Assembly (NCBI RefSeq): GCF_014217215.1
Contig: NZ_CP056080.1
Span: 620,001-684,000 of the forward strand
Direction of reading: 5' to 3'
Length of the DNA: 64,000 nt
Source of the DNA: Rothia nasimurium
Lineage (GTDB): Bacteria; Actinomycetota; Actinomycetes; Actinomycetales; Micrococcaceae
This document shows positions 48,401-57,681 of the stretch, in pieces (within the stretch, counting starts at the first letter, position 1; each line of letters starts with the position of its first letter). The notes beneath the pieces were generated by a model. It made no database searches and had not been told where the DNA came from. It saw only the letters and a program-made list of their open reading frames with translations. Made by a program: the position numbers and the translations under genes.

Positions 48401-48902
48401 CCAGGTACGACATAACTCTGGCCTGCATGAGAAGTAGTGCACCTATGACGGCTACCGTGCCTATGAGCGAGACAAGTAACCAGAGCGAAGCCCCTGAGAA
48501 AGTCCAGATGAGCCTGTAAGCTGCGATACCGCAAAACGGAATGAGAGCCAGGCCCGTTGAAGTAAAAGAGTAAGAGGCTAAACGCAACCTGGGCACCCAC
48601 TTATAGGTAGCTAGGCCGGCGGCATAGATAATGCCGGTGAAGAGGGCCAGAAGAGTAATCTGGAGCGGCGGAGTGCCTACAGAGTTAACAAGAAGGGCAG
48701 CTGCACTCAGAATGAGCAGGCTACCCAGGTACAGCGCAATATTGAGAAAGAGGTTCTCCAGAGCCCTTTTAGAGCGAACCGTGGTAAAGCGAGCAAGCCA
48801 GGAGGGGGCACTGGACGGGCCGGAACTGGGTAGCCCGGCATCGCTCTGCGGTGGCTGAGTATGGTTTTCGGGAGGGACATTTGGGGTAGTACTCATAGGC
48901 AT
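45459..48902 (-). CDS. Very large multi-pass membrane protein of unknown function
   Basis: An 1147-residue protein with a Pro/Ser-rich N-terminal tail (about 40 residues), then roughly 30 hydrophobic segments in close succession, a short hydrophilic interruption near residues 595-625 (PPGQKLSAQPPAQAQ), and a Pro/Gln/Ala-rich tail of about 75 residues. I recognise no catalytic motif. The early sequence (LASYSFTSTGLALIPFCGIAAYRL) recalls the actinobacterial SCO7613-type membrane proteins, but that is from memory. Its base composition is visibly less GC-biased than the ribosomal genes on both sides. No ribosome-binding site precedes either possible start (ATG 48902 or 48896). Confidence 0.8.
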   Translation of the reverse strand: MPMSTTPNVPPENHTQPPQSDAGLPSSGPSSAPSWLARFTTVRSKRALENLFLNIALYLGSLLILSAAALLVNSVGTPPLQITLLALFTGIIYAAGLATYKWVPRLRLASYSFTSTGLALIPFCGIAAYRLIWTFSGASLWLLVSLIGTVAVIGALLLMQARVMSYLALAFIISDVLAVSKTLQVGLIWYFISLLLLACALELFTKASSHRLPQQLHDGFRDSSRVFVPLTMLAALVTYQHLELWELGVIFAAGTIYSLIFFTVDFPLLHFIEARTYSFLATCFFTAVGSTSENPPLVFKAFYLPALLLLISAILLLFLKVPLPKYKQHLDATITYGVAQLLLFVSLGNLNSVFELGAFFPALLVPDSYESGYLFAIIITVVLLALNAVALVLLSRGERLRPYLPLIACAQAFLMLWTMSWHGILAGLIGQAAAVFLIYYPGRVRRAVAYAAPFLLSTLAILIIPKSWGTSPALTFYIIGLGCAVNYLYTVLTRPVDQDGLPNHLSLAYHCAAWMAILLPPICHLSVLHNSSASSDSYNSVALVGSIAEALFLGVVLSSLLVVIGLGYYTKTAIYQTVQNLESVPLSPQNLRFFEGTDQSSIPPGQKLSAQPPAQAQVNPQIVSIPVAVDKSPKLLIFVLYSSVVALLISVSMRYSLSHELVVLAGMMIGLMSVFKTVTAKARIHCGILIRALLAWGGFLILFAENTYSLDTQVLLICAIFATLAVVSIFAYGFSDGSQKNYEKFAALFLSAMALVLTFVFAGTLHSSDTNGHRLLSALVLLALLIAWFRVSRAEETTVAQSALALQALTLVMLPLFTTSQGMLNGYGLLVSGVVVGVGAKLCAVFFPELANPLPAHEQSYLGRWGYHHNRAIALSGAAYASFILALAFIAEDITPAVLAALVLTLYWALQVKTQYQPTVLIVGINVALLRIFIAHDLDNSFFYGCQAFVMSLSMLLWLSKVPLFAEHHKPKKELFWTAFSVQGLLVVALQTYVGQLSLTDRLLMVCVSLVLLGASAVFRLALQPILVTVLMTYQVLYLLGGINIFTLFGLGFLLIGIVIWRLLARKDDDPEAPLALTTPPVSGPEVATPAPTQSQPFAGTVAQPSVAQHHELQAVQTAAPTNIPQQAQKPAEQQSAPPVAPWAKGS

Positions 48903-48907
48903 ATGCT

Positions 48908-48921
48908 AGTCGCAAGCGACT
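48908..48921. promoter_or_regulatory. Palindrome at the membrane-protein gene start
   Basis: AGTCGC-AA-GCGACT lies 5 bases upstream of the ATG of the leftward gene and is followed on that strand's upstream side by AAAA. It could be an operator or a translation-blocking hairpin. Confidence 0.4.
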
Positions 48922-49363
48922 TTTGAACGGGAGACGAGCCAGCAAAATGTCCTGAAAAGTGGAAAAAGAAGCAACTTGTGGATAAATAATGTGTGCCTTG
49001 GCACTTCCTTCTACAAAATCTTGCTAAGAGTAGGTAACTCTGGCATGATTGAGTACGTTGTTCAAGCGTTTGCCCGCTGAAAGTAGCCACACATCGGTTC
49101 TGATAGGTGGTGAAGGCAAACCCAAATATGACCCAATCGATCAGTTCGAGGGAAAAGTGCGCTCCTTTTTGCCCTAGCAAAAAAGCGACACGCCCGAGTT
49201 CGGGGGTCGGTGCCTCGGTAGGGTGAGGAACCCGGCAAATGTCGGATTCAGCCTACGCAGAGGTGGCGCGAAAGAGACGAAGAATCATCTCTTTACCTCA
49301 AGCGCCAGATAAAGGAGCAACCGCTCCGTTACAGGGAAGTAGACAAGAAAGAGAGTCCGACAG
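48922..49363 (+). promoter_or_regulatory. S10 operon leader and divergent promoter region
   Basis: A 442-base gap without a credible gene. It must hold promoters for the leftward membrane protein and for rpsJ. The part nearest rpsJ contains potential hairpins, for example AAAGAGA and TCTCTTT (about 49270-49293). I could not assign exact promoters or a known ribosomal-protein leader family. Confidence 0.4.
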
Positions 49364-49672
49364 ATGGCGGGACAGAAAATCCGCATCCGTCTGAAGTCAT
49401 ACGACCACGAGGTCATTGATTCTTCAGCTCGGAAAATCGTTGAGACAGTTACGCGTGCAGGCGCGACGGTAGTAGGCCCCGTGCCGCTGCCCACCGAAAA
49501 GAACGTTTACTGTGTTATCCGTTCGCCTCACAAGTACAAGGACAGCCGCGAGCACTTCGAAATGCGCACGCACAAGCGTCTGATCGACGTCGTTGATCCG
49601 ACCCCCAAGGCTGTTGATGCCCTCATGCGTCTTGACCTTCCGGCAGACGTAAACATCGAAATCAAGCTGTAG
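49364..49672 (+). CDS. rpsJ: 30S ribosomal protein S10 / NusE
   Basis: The 102-residue S10 is part of the 30S head and, as NusE, of antitermination complexes. [21 protein letters not shown] and the long-loop [25 protein letters not shown] are family hallmarks. It is the first gene of the S10 operon, read through to rpsQ; rplC follows after 14 bases. Confidence 0.97.
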   Translation: MAGQKIRIRLKSYDHEVIDSSARKIVETVTRAGATVVGPVPLPTEKNVYCVIRSPHKYKDSREHFEMRTHKRLIDVVDPTPKAVDALMRLDLPADVNIEIKL

Positions 49673-49686
49673 AGGATCGCATCTAA

Positions 49687-50343
49687 ATGACTAACAAGTT
49701 CGAGCGCCAGGTTAAGGGCCTGCTGGGCACCAAGCTTGGCATGACCCAGGTCTGGGACGAAAACGGCAAGTTCGTGCCCGTTACTGTCGTCAAGGCCGAT
49801 TCCAACGTTATTACCCAGCTGCGCAACGCTGAGACCGATGGCTACGAAGCTATCCAGATCGGTTTCGGTGCAATCGAAGCTCGCAAGGTAACCAAGCCCC
49901 TCGCCGGTCACTTCGAGAAGGCAGGCGTAACTCCTCGCCGTCACCTCGTTGAACTGCGTACCTCAGACGCCGCTGAATACTCACTCGGTCAGGAACTGAC
50001 CGTTGAGCTCTTCGAAGCAGGCCAGAAGGTCGACGTAGTTGGCAAGACCAAGGGTAAGGGCTTCGCCGGTGTTATGAAGCGTCACGGCTTCGCAGGTGTA
50101 GGTGCATCACACGGTGCCCACAAGAACCACCGTAAGCCCGGCTCAATCGGTGGCGCATCATACCCCGCACGCGTTTTCAAGGGTATGCGCATGGCAGGCC
50201 GTATGGGCGCTGCACGCCACACCACCATGAACCTCACTATTCAGGGTGTAGACGCCGAAAACAACGTTCTTCTGATCAAGGGTGCTATCCCCGGTCCTAA
50301 GGGCGGCGTTGTTCTGGTTCGCACCGCTGTGAAGGGAGCCTAA
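49687..50343 (+). CDS. rplC: 50S ribosomal protein L3
   Basis: The 218-residue L3 extends a loop towards the peptidyl transferase centre. [25 protein letters not shown] and [32 protein letters not shown] contain the long central loop. The start is ATG, 14 bases after rpsJ, in the standard S10 operon order. Confidence 0.97.
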   Translation: MTNKFERQVKGLLGTKLGMTQVWDENGKFVPVTVVKADSNVITQLRNAETDGYEAIQIGFGAIEARKVTKPLAGHFEKAGVTPRRHLVELRTSDAAEYSLGQELTVELFEAGQKVDVVGKTKGKGFAGVMKRHGFAGVGASHGAHKNHRKPGSIGGASYPARVFKGMRMAGRMGAARHTTMNLTIQGVDAENNVLLIKGAIPGPKGGVVLVRTAVKGA

Positions 50344-50349
50344 TAAACC

Positions 50350-50973
50350 ATGGCTGTCAAGACCGTAAAGGTAGACCTGCCCGCTGATATCTTCGACGCT
50401 CAGGCATCTATTCCCCTGCTTCACCAGGTAGTAGTAGCCCAGCTCGCAGCAGCACGCCAGGGTACCCACAAGACCAAGAACCGCGGCGAAGTTTCCGGCG
50501 CAGGTCGCAAGCCTTTCAAGCAGAAGGGCACCGGCCGCGCACGTCAGGGCTCAATCCGTGCACCCCACATGACCGGTGGTGGCATCGTACACGGCCCGAC
50601 CCCGCGTAGCTACGCACAGCGTACCCCCAAGAAGATGATTGCAGCTGCACTGCGCGGCGCTCTCTCAGATCGCGCTCGTCACGACCGCGTTCACGTTGTC
50701 GAAGCTCTGGTAGAAGGCACCAAGCCCTCCACCAAGGCAGCAAAGGCAGCAATCGCAGAGATCACCAGCCGTAAGAACGCACTGGTTGTCATCGACCGCA
50801 AGGACGACCTGGTAGCACTGTCAGCACGCAACCTTGAGAACGTTCACGTCATCTACGCAGATCAGCTGAACACCTACGATGTTCTGATCTCAGACGACGT
50901 CATCTTCACCAAGGATGCCTACGACGTATTCGTCGCAGTTGCTTCCAAGGCTAAGAAAGAGGCTGCTAAGTAA
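50350..50973 (+). CDS. rplD: 50S ribosomal protein L4
   Basis: The 207-residue L4 lines the peptide exit tunnel with its loop [32 protein letters not shown] (macrolide-relevant KGTGRAR unchanged). It starts 6 bases after rplC; its stop overlaps the rplW start by one base. Autogenous control by L4 known from enterobacteria cannot be shown here. Confidence 0.97.
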   Translation: MAVKTVKVDLPADIFDAQASIPLLHQVVVAQLAAARQGTHKTKNRGEVSGAGRKPFKQKGTGRARQGSIRAPHMTGGGIVHGPTPRSYAQRTPKKMIAAALRGALSDRARHDRVHVVEALVEGTKPSTKAAKAAIAEITSRKNALVVIDRKDDLVALSARNLENVHVIYADQLNTYDVLISDDVIFTKDAYDVFVAVASKAKKEAAK

Positions 50974-51284
50974 TGTCTGTTACCACCTCAACTTTCAAGG
51001 ATCCCCGCGACGTGATCATCGCTCCCGTCGTGTCGGAAAAGAGCTACGGTCAGCTCGACGAAGGTAAGTACACCTTCCTCGTAGACCCCCGCTCCAACAA
51101 GCTGGAAATCAAGCAGGCCATCGAGACCATCTTCGATGTCAAGGTTGCTTCCATCAACACCGCTAACCGTCAGGGCAAGCGCAAGCGCACCCGTTTCGGT
51201 TGGGGTGCTCGTAAGAACACCAAGCGTGCGATTGTAACCCTCAAGGAAGGTTCAATCGACCTCTTCGGCGGTCCGGCTGCATAA
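50973..51284 (+). CDS. rplW: 50S ribosomal protein L23
   Basis: The 103-residue L23 sits at the tunnel exit and docks SRP and trigger factor. [27 protein letters not shown] and [12 protein letters not shown]-like sequence ([16 protein letters not shown]) identify it. ATG overlaps the rplD stop; a 39-base gap to rplB contains AGCGAAGGAAAG. Confidence 0.97.
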   Translation: MSVTTSTFKDPRDVIIAPVVSEKSYGQLDEGKYTFLVDPRSNKLEIKQAIETIFDVKVASINTANRQGKRKRTRFGWGARKNTKRAIVTLKEGSIDLFGGPAA

Positions 51285-51323
51285 GCACCGGAGACCACTT
51301 TAGCGAAGGAAAGAAATATCTAA

Positions 51324-52160
51324 ATGGGTATTCGTAAGCACAAGCCGACGACCCCGGGTCGCCGCGGCTCGAGCGTCTCAGATTTCGCAGAAATCACCCG
51401 CTCAACCCCGGAAAAGTCCCTGGTTCGTCCGCTCCCCAAGAAGGGCGGCCGTAACAACACCGGTCGCATCACTACCCGTCACAAGGGTGGTGGCCACAAG
51501 CGCCAGTACCGTCTGATCGACTTCCGTCGTCACGACAAGGACGGCGTCGACGCACGCGTTGCACACATCGAGTACGATCCCAACCGTACCGCCCGCATCG
51601 CTCTGCTCCACTACGTTGATGGCACCAAGCGTTACATCATCGCCCCCAACAAGCTTGCTCAGGGCGACATCGTAGAGTCAGGTCCCTCTGCCGACATCAA
51701 GCCCGGCAACAACCTGCCCCTGCGCAACATCCCCGTTGGTACCGTGATTCACGCTGTTGAGCTCCGCCCCGGTGGCGGCGCTAAGATGGGCCGCTCCGCT
51801 GGCGCATCCATCCAGCTGGTCGCGAAGGAAGGCAAGTACGCCCAGCTGCGTCTGCCCTCCGGCGAAATCCGCAACGTGGACGTCCGCTGCCGCGCAACCG
51901 TCGGTTCCGTCGGTAACGCCGAACAGTCCAACATCAACTGGGGTAAGGCCGGCCGTAACCGCTGGAAGGGCATCCGCCCGACCGTCCGCGGTGTCGTCAT
52001 GAACCCCGTTGACCACCCCCACGGTGGTGGTGAAGGTAAGACCTCAGGTGGCCGTCACCCGGTTAATCCCAACGGTAAGCCCGAGGGTCGTACCCGTCGC
52101 CCCAACAAGGAAAGCGACAAGCTCATTGTTCGTCGCCGTCGTACTGGCAAGAAGCGCTAA
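51324..52160 (+). CDS. rplB: 50S ribosomal protein L2
   Basis: The 278-residue L2 is needed for subunit joining and peptidyl transfer. [23 protein letters not shown] and the C-terminal [25 protein letters not shown], with its conserved His, are diagnostic. rpsS follows after 12 bases. Confidence 0.98.
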   Translation: MGIRKHKPTTPGRRGSSVSDFAEITRSTPEKSLVRPLPKKGGRNNTGRITTRHKGGGHKRQYRLIDFRRHDKDGVDARVAHIEYDPNRTARIALLHYVDGTKRYIIAPNKLAQGDIVESGPSADIKPGNNLPLRNIPVGTVIHAVELRPGGGAKMGRSAGASIQLVAKEGKYAQLRLPSGEIRNVDVRCRATVGSVGNAEQSNINWGKAGRNRWKGIRPTVRGVVMNPVDHPHGGGEGKTSGGRHPVNPNGKPEGRTRRPNKESDKLIVRRRRTGKKR

Positions 52161-52172
52161 GGAGCCTGAAAC

Positions 52173-52454
52173 ATGCCTCGTAGTTTGAAGAAGGGCCCTT
52201 TCGTTGATCAGCACCTTTTCGTAAAGGTTGCAGCTCAGAACGAGAAGGGCACCAAGAACGTTATCAAGACTTGGTCCCGCCGCTCGATGATTATCCCCGA
52301 CATGCTCGGTCACACCATCGCAGTGCACGACGGACGCAAGCACGTACCCGTGTTCATCACTGAGTCCATGGTTGGTCACAAGCTCGGCGAGTTTGCGCCC
52401 ACCCGTACTTTCCGTGGCCACGTTAAGGACGACCGCAAGGGTAAGCGTCGCTAA
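52173..52454 (+). CDS. rpsS: 30S ribosomal protein S19
   Basis: The 93-residue S19 binds 16S rRNA in the head and bridges to the 50S subunit. [15 protein letters not shown] and [28 protein letters not shown] are family landmarks. The gap of 65 bases to rplV contains CGAAAGAGAG as its ribosome-binding site and no other feature that I can support. Confidence 0.97.
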   Translation: MPRSLKKGPFVDQHLFVKVAAQNEKGTKNVIKTWSRRSMIIPDMLGHTIAVHDGRKHVPVFITESMVGHKLGEFAPTRTFRGHVKDDRKGKRR

Positions 52455-52519
52455 GCTACGGTTCACCCCGTACCTTAGAAACGTTTTCCTTTCGGCAATA
52501 GACGAAAGAGAGATAGGCA

Positions 52520-52885
52520 ATGGAAGCCAAGGCAACTGCGTCTTACGTACGCGTTACGCCTATGAAGGCACGCCGCGTCATCAACCTTATCCGTGGTAAG
52601 CAGGCGGAAGAGGCTCTGGCGATTCTGAAGTTCGCTCCTCAGGGGGCTTCAGAACCGGTATACAAGATCGTTGCATCAGCTGTTGCAAACGCTCGCCAGA
52701 AGGCTGCCCAGCAGGGCGTCCCCTTCAAGGAAGAAGAGCTGTTCATCAGCGAAGCATACGCGAACGAAGGTCCCACCATGAAGCGATTCCAGCCTCGTGC
52801 ACAGGGCCGTGCGTTCCGCATCAACAAGCGCACCAGCCACATCACCGTGGTAGTCGCTACCCCGGAGAAGGAGGAGGGCCGCTAA
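52520..52885 (+). CDS. rplV: 50S ribosomal protein L22
   Basis: The 121-residue L22 contributes a beta-hairpin to the exit tunnel. [22 protein letters not shown] and the hairpin [28 protein letters not shown] are present without the insertions or deletions known from macrolide-resistant strains. rpsC starts at the next base after its stop. Confidence 0.97.
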   Translation: MEAKATASYVRVTPMKARRVINLIRGKQAEEALAILKFAPQGASEPVYKIVASAVANARQKAAQQGVPFKEEELFISEAYANEGPTMKRFQPRAQGRAFRINKRTSHITVVVATPEKEEGR

Positions 52886-53683
52886 ATGGGTCAGAAAATT
52901 AACCCCAACGGTTTCCGACTTGGCATCACCACCAACCACGTCTCAAAGTGGTTCGCTGACTCCAACAAGGAAGGCGAACGCTACGCAGACTTCGTTCGTG
53001 AAGATGTAAAGATCCGCGAACTCCTGTCCAAGGGCATGGAGCGCGCAGGTATCGCCAAGGTCGAAATCGAGCGTACCCGTGACCGCGTCCGTGTGGACAT
53101 CCACACCGCACGTCCCGGTATCGTTATCGGCCGCCGCGGCACCGAAGCTGACCGCATCCGCGGTGAGCTCGAGAAGCTGACCGGCAAGCAGATTCAGCTG
53201 AACATCCTCGAGGTTGCTAACCCCGATCTGTCAGCTCAGCTGGTTGCACAGGGCATCGCAGAACAGCTCGCTTCACGCGTTGCTTTCCGCCGCGCCATGA
53301 AGAAGGCAATCCAGTCCGCACAGCGTGCAGGCGCAAAGGGTATCCGTATCCAGTGCTCCGGCCGTCTGGGAGGCGCTGAAATGTCACGTTCCGAGTTCTA
53401 CCGCGAAGGCCGTGTGCCCCTGCACACCCTGCGCGCGAACATCGACTACGGCTTCTTCGAAGCAAAGACCACCTTCGGCCGCATCGGCGTTAAGGTTTGG
53501 ATCTACAAGGGTGACCTCACCGACAACGAGCTTGCTGCACAGCAGGCCGCTGGTAACCGTCGTGGCAACGGCCGCGGTGGCGACCGTCGTCGCGCAGGTG
53601 GTCGTGGTCCCCGCCGCGAACGTCGTTCCGACAACGCTTCAGCACCCGCTGAGGCTAAGACTGCAGAAAACGGTGAGGCATAA
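52886..53683 (+). CDS. rpsC: 30S ribosomal protein S3
   Basis: The 265-residue S3 forms part of the mRNA entry site. [23 protein letters not shown] begins the protein, and the KH domain contains [21 protein letters not shown]. The last 50 residues are a low-complexity Arg/Gly-rich and then Ala/Glu-rich tail, as in many actinobacterial S3 proteins. rplP begins directly after the stop. Confidence 0.97.
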   Translation: MGQKINPNGFRLGITTNHVSKWFADSNKEGERYADFVREDVKIRELLSKGMERAGIAKVEIERTRDRVRVDIHTARPGIVIGRRGTEADRIRGELEKLTGKQIQLNILEVANPDLSAQLVAQGIAEQLASRVAFRRAMKKAIQSAQRAGAKGIRIQCSGRLGGAEMSRSEFYREGRVPLHTLRANIDYGFFEAKTTFGRIGVKVWIYKGDLTDNELAAQQAAGNRRGNGRGGDRRRAGGRGPRRERRSDNASAPAEAKTAENGEA

Positions 53684-54100
53684 ATGCTAATTCCCCGTCG
53701 AGTAAAGTACCGCAAGCAGCATCACCCCAAGCGTTCAGGTATGGCTAAGGGTGGCACCGAGGTAGCGTTCGGCGAGTGGGGCATCCAGGCCCTGACTCCC
53801 GCATACGTCACCAACCGCCAGATTGAAGCTGCACGTATTGCAATGACCCGTCACATCAAGCGTGGCGGTAAGGTTTGGATCAACATTTATCCCGACCGTC
53901 CGCTGACCAAGAAGCCTGCTGAAACCCGTATGGGTTCCGGTAAGGGTTCACCCGAATGGTGGGTCGCAAACGTCAAGCCCGGCCGAGTCATGTTTGAACT
54001 CTCCGGCGTATCCGAAGAAGTGGCTCGTGAAGCTATGCGCCTCGCAATCCACAAGCTCCCGATGAAGGCACGCGTTGTGCGTCGCGAAGGTGGTGAATAG
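53684..54100 (+). CDS. rplP: 50S ribosomal protein L16
   Basis: The 138-residue L16 helps position A-site t[36 protein letters not shown] and [23 protein letters not shown] are characteristic. It is packed between rpsC and rpmC with gaps of 0 and 2 bases. Confidence 0.97.
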   Translation: MLIPRRVKYRKQHHPKRSGMAKGGTEVAFGEWGIQALTPAYVTNRQIEAARIAMTRHIKRGGKVWINIYPDRPLTKKPAETRMGSGKGSPEWWVANVKPGRVMFELSGVSEEVAREAMRLAIHKLPMKARVVRREGGE

Positions 54101-54102
54101 AA

Positions 54103-54336
54103 ATGGCAGTTGGATCAAAGGATCTGAGCATCGACAAGCTGGCAGAGCTCTCCAATGAGAATCTGGTAGAGAAGCTGCGTGAGTCGAAGGAGGAGCTGTT
54201 CAACCTCCGTTTCCAGGCAGCCACCGGTCAGCTTGAAAATCCCGGTCGTATCCGCTCGGTCAAGCGCGACATTGCACGTATTTACACCGTGCTGCGTGAA
54301 CGCGAGCTCGGTATTCGTCCCGCAACCGAAGGTTAA
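54103..54336 (+). CDS. rpmC: 50S ribosomal protein L29
   Basis: The 77-residue L29 lies beside L23 at the tunnel exit. The helical hairpin [49 protein letters not shown] is the family core. The ATG start lies 2 bases after rplP. Confidence 0.96.
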   Translation: MAVGSKDLSIDKLAELSNENLVEKLRESKEELFNLRFQAATGQLENPGRIRSVKRDIARIYTVLRERELGIRPATEG

Positions 54337-54341
54337 ATCAC

Positions 54342-54614
54342 ATGAGTGAAGTAAAGACTGAAGAGCGCGGCTACCGCAAGACTCGCCGCGGCTACGTAGT
54401 GTCCGACAAGATGGACAAGACCGTAGTCGTCGAGGTCGAGGACCGCGTAAAGCACGCCCTGTACGGCAAGGTTATGCGCCGTAGCTCCAAGATCAAGGCA
54501 CACGACGAGCAGAACACTGCTGGTATCGGTGACCTCGTTCTCCTGGCCGAGACTCGTCCGCTCTCCGCTTCCAAGCGCTGGCGCATCGTCGAGATCCTCG
54601 AAAAGGCTAAGTAA
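54342..54614 (+). CDS. rpsQ: 30S ribosomal protein S17
   Basis: The 90-residue S17 binds 16S rRNA helix 11 early in assembly. [45 protein letters not shown] is the OB-fold core. It is the last gene of the S10 operon, ended by the terminator at 54646. Confidence 0.97.
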   Translation: MSEVKTEERGYRKTRRGYVVSDKMDKTVVVEVEDRVKHALYGKVMRRSSKIKAHDEQNTAGIGDLVLLAETRPLSASKRWRIVEILEKAK

Positions 54615-54645
54615 ACACTCCGTTTACTCAAGCTACGAGCTAGCT

Positions 54646-54694
54646 AGAGCTCCCCTTCCCCTCATACCGAGGGGGAGGGGAGCTCTCTATTTTT
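54646..54694 (+). terminator. Intrinsic terminator after rpsQ (end of the S10 operon)
   Basis: AGAGCTCCCCTTCCCCTC and GAGGGGGAGGGGAGCTCT pair across 18 bp with a 5-base loop, followed by CTATTTTT. Confidence 0.93.
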
Positions 54695-55021
54695 AAGGGT
54701 GCTAGCTCACTGCCTAAGAGTGGTGCATCTCTCTAGGCTGGCAGCCCCTGCTGTGGTAAAGTTTTCATTCTGTGTGGTTCTCTATACCCACACAACCACG
54801 GTTCTTTTCGTGCCACAGCATAATGCCGCTCAAAGGCGGGGTTCGCCCGCTAACGCGGGTCTAGATGTTCGTCGGCATGATAGGAGCCCAGGCGTGTCCG
54901 CCAACTCTTTGACTCAATCAAGGGCTATAAGAGACCGGCGCGTCAACATCCCGTAGAAATGTTCCGCAAGGCTGGCTCACAAAATACCGTGTGTCGGAAC
55001 CGGCGAGACGACAGGAGAAAT
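54695..55021 (+). promoter_or_regulatory. spc operon promoter and leader region
   Basis: A 327-base gap between the S10 terminator and rplN. It holds hairpins TGTGTGG/CCACACA (54771-54794) and CCCGC-TAAC-GCGGG (54846-54859), and ends with GACAGGAGAAAT before the rplN ATG. Frames of up to 85 codons here have no recognisable product. A promoter must be present, but I cannot place it with confidence. Confidence 0.45.
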
Positions 55022-55393
55022 ATGATTCAGCAGGAGTCACGACTCAAGGTTGCTGACAACACCGGTGCGAAGGAAATCCTGACCATCCGTGTTCTCGGTG
55101 GCTCAAAGCGTCGTTACGCAGGCATTGGCGACATCATCGTCGCAACCGTCAAGGACGCAATCCCCGGCGGTACCGTAAAGAAGGGCGATGTTGTTAAGGC
55201 AGTAGTCGTCCGCACCAAGAAGGAAGTTCGTCGTCCCGACGGCTCCTACATCAAGTTCGACGAGAACTCAGCAGTAATTCTCAAGAACACCGATGGTGAC
55301 CCCCGTGGCACCCGTATCTTCGGACCTGTTGGCCGCGAACTGCGCGACAAGAAGTTCATGAAGATCATTTCACTTGCTCCGGAGGTGCTCTAA
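55022..55393 (+). CDS. rplN: 50S ribosomal protein L14
   Basis: The 123-residue L14 sits at the subunit interface, contacting 16S rRNA h14. [37 protein letters not shown] is the classical N-terminus, so ATG 55022 with GACAGGAG is chosen over an upstream ATG at 54959. It is the first gene of the spc operon; rplX follows after 3 bases. Confidence 0.97.
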   Translation: MIQQESRLKVADNTGAKEILTIRVLGGSKRRYAGIGDIIVATVKDAIPGGTVKKGDVVKAVVVRTKKEVRRPDGSYIKFDENSAVILKNTDGDPRGTRIFGPVGRELRDKKFMKIISLAPEVL

Positions 55394-55396
55394 CTC

Positions 55397-55732
55397 ATGG
55401 CTAAGATCAAGTCTGGCGACCTGGTACAGGTTATTTCAGGTGCAGATAAGGGTAAGCAGGGCAAGGTTCTGAAGGTATTCCCGAAGACCGAGCGCGTGCT
55501 GGTTGAAGGCGTTAAGATCGTCACCAAGCACAACAAGGCTAACCCCATGACCGGCGAAGCTGGCGGCATCGAAAAGGTTGAGGCACCGATTCACGTTTCA
55601 AACGTTGCAATCGTTGATCCCGAGACCAAGAAGCCGACCCGCGTTGGTTACCGCCTCGAGACCGTAGAGCGCAATGGCAAGGAACGCACCGTTCGCGTTC
55701 GCGTTGCCAAGAGCTCGGGTAAGGACATCTAA
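55397..55732 (+). CDS. rplX: 50S ribosomal protein L24
   Basis: The 111-residue L24 starts 50S assembly. The KOW motif is visible as [35 protein letters not shown]. Its stop overlaps the rplE start by one base (TAATG). Confidence 0.96.
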   Translation: MAKIKSGDLVQVISGADKGKQGKVLKVFPKTERVLVEGVKIVTKHNKANPMTGEAGGIEKVEAPIHVSNVAIVDPETKKPTRVGYRLETVERNGKERTVRVRVAKSSGKDI

Positions 55733-56292
55733 TGACCGAAGCAAAGATTACCCCTCGTTTCAAGACTAAGTTCAACGAAGTAGTCACCCCCGCCCTGCAG
55801 GAAGAGTTCAAGTACGAGAACGTCATGCAGGCACCGAAGATCGTTAAGGTCGTCGTTAACATGGGTGTTGGTGAAGCTGCTAAGGACGCGAAGCTCATGG
55901 ATGGTGCTATCCGCGACCTCACCGCTATTACCGGTCAGAAGCCGCTCGTTACCCGCGCGAAGAAGTCCATCGCACAGTTCAAGCTGCGTGAAGGTCAGCC
56001 CATCGGCGCACACGTTACCCTCCGTGGCGATCGCATGTGGGAGTTCCTCGACCGCCTCGTCACCCTGGCACTTCCCCGTATCCGCGACTTCCGCGGCCTC
56101 TCGGACCGCCAGTTCGACGGTAACGGTAACTACACCTTCGGTCTGACCGAACAGTCCATGTTCCACGAAATCGATCAGGACTCAATCGATCGCGTACGTG
56201 GTATGGACATCACCGTAGTAACCACCGCAAAGACCGACGATGAAGGCCGTGCGCTTCTGAAGGCACTCGGCTTCCCGTTCAAGACCCAGTAA
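55732..56292 (+). CDS. rplE: 50S ribosomal protein L5
   Basis: The 186-residue L5 binds 5S rRNA and contacts P-site t[55 protein letters not shown] is the conserved RNA-binding core. The following gap to rpsH is only 67 bases and does not contain rpsN, which sits here in many bacteria. Confidence 0.97.
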   Translation: MTEAKITPRFKTKFNEVVTPALQEEFKYENVMQAPKIVKVVVNMGVGEAAKDAKLMDGAIRDLTAITGQKPLVTRAKKSIAQFKLREGQPIGAHVTLRGDRMWEFLDRLVTLALPRIRDFRGLSDRQFDGNGNYTFGLTEQSMFHEIDQDSIDRVRGMDITVVTTAKTDDEGRALLKALGFPFKTQ

Positions 56293-56359
56293 CGACTACG
56301 TTATAGGTCCGCACCGAATCACGGTGAGGAAACCATAACGAGGAAGGGCTCAGCCCACC

Positions 56360-56758
56360 ATGACTATGACAGATCCTGTCGCAGATATGCTGACCCGTTT
56401 GCGCAACGCAAACTCAGCACATCACGACACCGTGTCAATGCCTTACTCCAAGCTCAAGGCTCGCATCGCCGAGATCCTCAAGGCTGAAGGCTACATCGCT
56501 GATTTCAAGGAAGAGGAAGCAAAGGTCGGTAAGACCCTCACCCTCGAACTGAAGTTCGGCCCCTCACGTGAGCGCTCCATCGTAGGCGTTCGCCGCATTT
56601 CCAAGCCGGGTCTGCGTGTATACGCAAAGTCCACCAACCTGCCCCAGGTACACGGTGGCCTCGGCATCGCAATCCTGTCAACCTCTTCAGGTCTGCTCAC
56701 TGACAAGCAGGCTGCGAAGAAGGGTGTTGGCGGCGAAGTCGTCGCTTACATCTGGTAG
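56360..56758 (+). CDS. rpsH: 30S ribosomal protein S8
   Basis: The 132-residue S8 binds 16S rRNA helix 21 and in other bacteria represses the spc operon. [42 protein letters not shown] and [26 protein letters not shown] are diagnostic. It follows rplE directly because rpsN is missing from this position. Confidence 0.97.
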   Translation: MTMTDPVADMLTRLRNANSAHHDTVSMPYSKLKARIAEILKAEGYIADFKEEEAKVGKTLTLELKFGPSRERSIVGVRRISKPGLRVYAKSTNLPQVHGGLGIAILSTSSGLLTDKQAAKKGVGGEVVAYIW

Positions 56759-56782
56759 TCGGTAGAAGAGAAAGGAAGAAGA

Positions 56783-57319
56783 ATGTCACGTATTGGACGT
56801 CTCCCCATCTCGGTTCCTGCCGGCGTTGAGGTAAAGATCGACGGCAACGTAGTTGCTGTTAAGGGTGCAAAGGGCGAGCTGACCCACGAGGTTGCTGCTC
56901 CCATCACCGTTGCACTCGAAGACGGTGTTGTCACCGTTTCCCGCCCGAACGATGAGCGTGCATCACGTTCACTACACGGCCTGACCCGCACCCTGATTCA
57001 GAACATGATCATCGGTGTTACCGAGGGCTACTCCAAGAAGCTCGAAATCGTTGGTACCGGTTACCGCGTAACCGCTAAGGGTTCCGACCTCGAGTTCGCA
57101 CTTGGCTACTCACACCCCATCACCATCGAAGCACCCGAGGGTATCACCTTCGCTGTTGAGGGCGCTAACAAGCTGACCGTTTCCGGTATCAGCAAGCAGC
57201 AGGTAGGCCAGGTAGCCGCTAACATCCGCGGTCTGCGCAAGCCCGATCCCTACAAGGGTAAGGGTGTTCGCTACGAAGGCGAGCAGATCCGTCGCAAGGT
57301 CGGAAAGGCTGGTAAGTAA
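56783..57319 (+). CDS. rplF: 50S ribosomal protein L6
   Basis: The 178-residue L6 lies near the factor-binding site. [33 protein letters not shown] starts the first of two repeated domains, and [29 protein letters not shown] ends the second. GAAAGGAAGAAG precedes the ATG. rplR follows after 2 bases. Confidence 0.97.
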   Translation: MSRIGRLPISVPAGVEVKIDGNVVAVKGAKGELTHEVAAPITVALEDGVVTVSRPNDERASRSLHGLTRTLIQNMIIGVTEGYSKKLEIVGTGYRVTAKGSDLEFALGYSHPITIEAPEGITFAVEGANKLTVSGISKQQVGQVAANIRGLRKPDPYKGKGVRYEGEQIRRKVGKAGK

Positions 57320-57321
57320 CA

Positions 57322-57681
57322 ATGGCTGTAAAGACTAAGTCAGCACAGCGCGCACGCCGTCACGCACGCGTCCGCAAGTACGTTTCAGGCACCGCAGCAC
57401 GCCCCCGCCTGTCCGTCACCCGCTCAGCTCGTCACATGTTCGTACAGGTTATCGACGATACCAAGGGCCTGACCCTGGCATCAGCTTCCACCATGGAAGC
57501 AGACCTGCGCACAGCAGAGCTGGACAAGACCGCTAAGGCAAAGCGCGTCGGCGAACTGGTCGCCGAGCGTGCCAAGGCAGCAGGCATCGAAGCAGTTGTC
57601 TTCGACCGCGGTGGTAACAAGTACCACGGCCGTGTCGCAGCAGTTGCAGAAGGCGCACGCGAAGGAGGTCTGGCACTCTAA
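57322..57681 (+). CDS. rplR: 50S ribosomal protein L18
   Basis: The 119-residue L18 binds 5S rRNA with L5. [47 protein letters not shown] and [24 protein letters not shown] identify it. Its stop overlaps the rpsE start. Confidence 0.97.
   Translation: MAVKTKSAQRARRHARVRKYVSGTAARPRLSVTRSARHMFVQVIDDTKGLTLASASTMEADLRTAELDKTAKAKRVGELVAERAKAAGIEAVVFDRGGNKYHGRVAAVAEGAREGGLAL

Noticed and set aside
54699-54956. 85-codon frame between rpsQ and rplN
   Set aside because: It lies in a promoter/leader region with hairpins and shows no recognisable domain or start signal.
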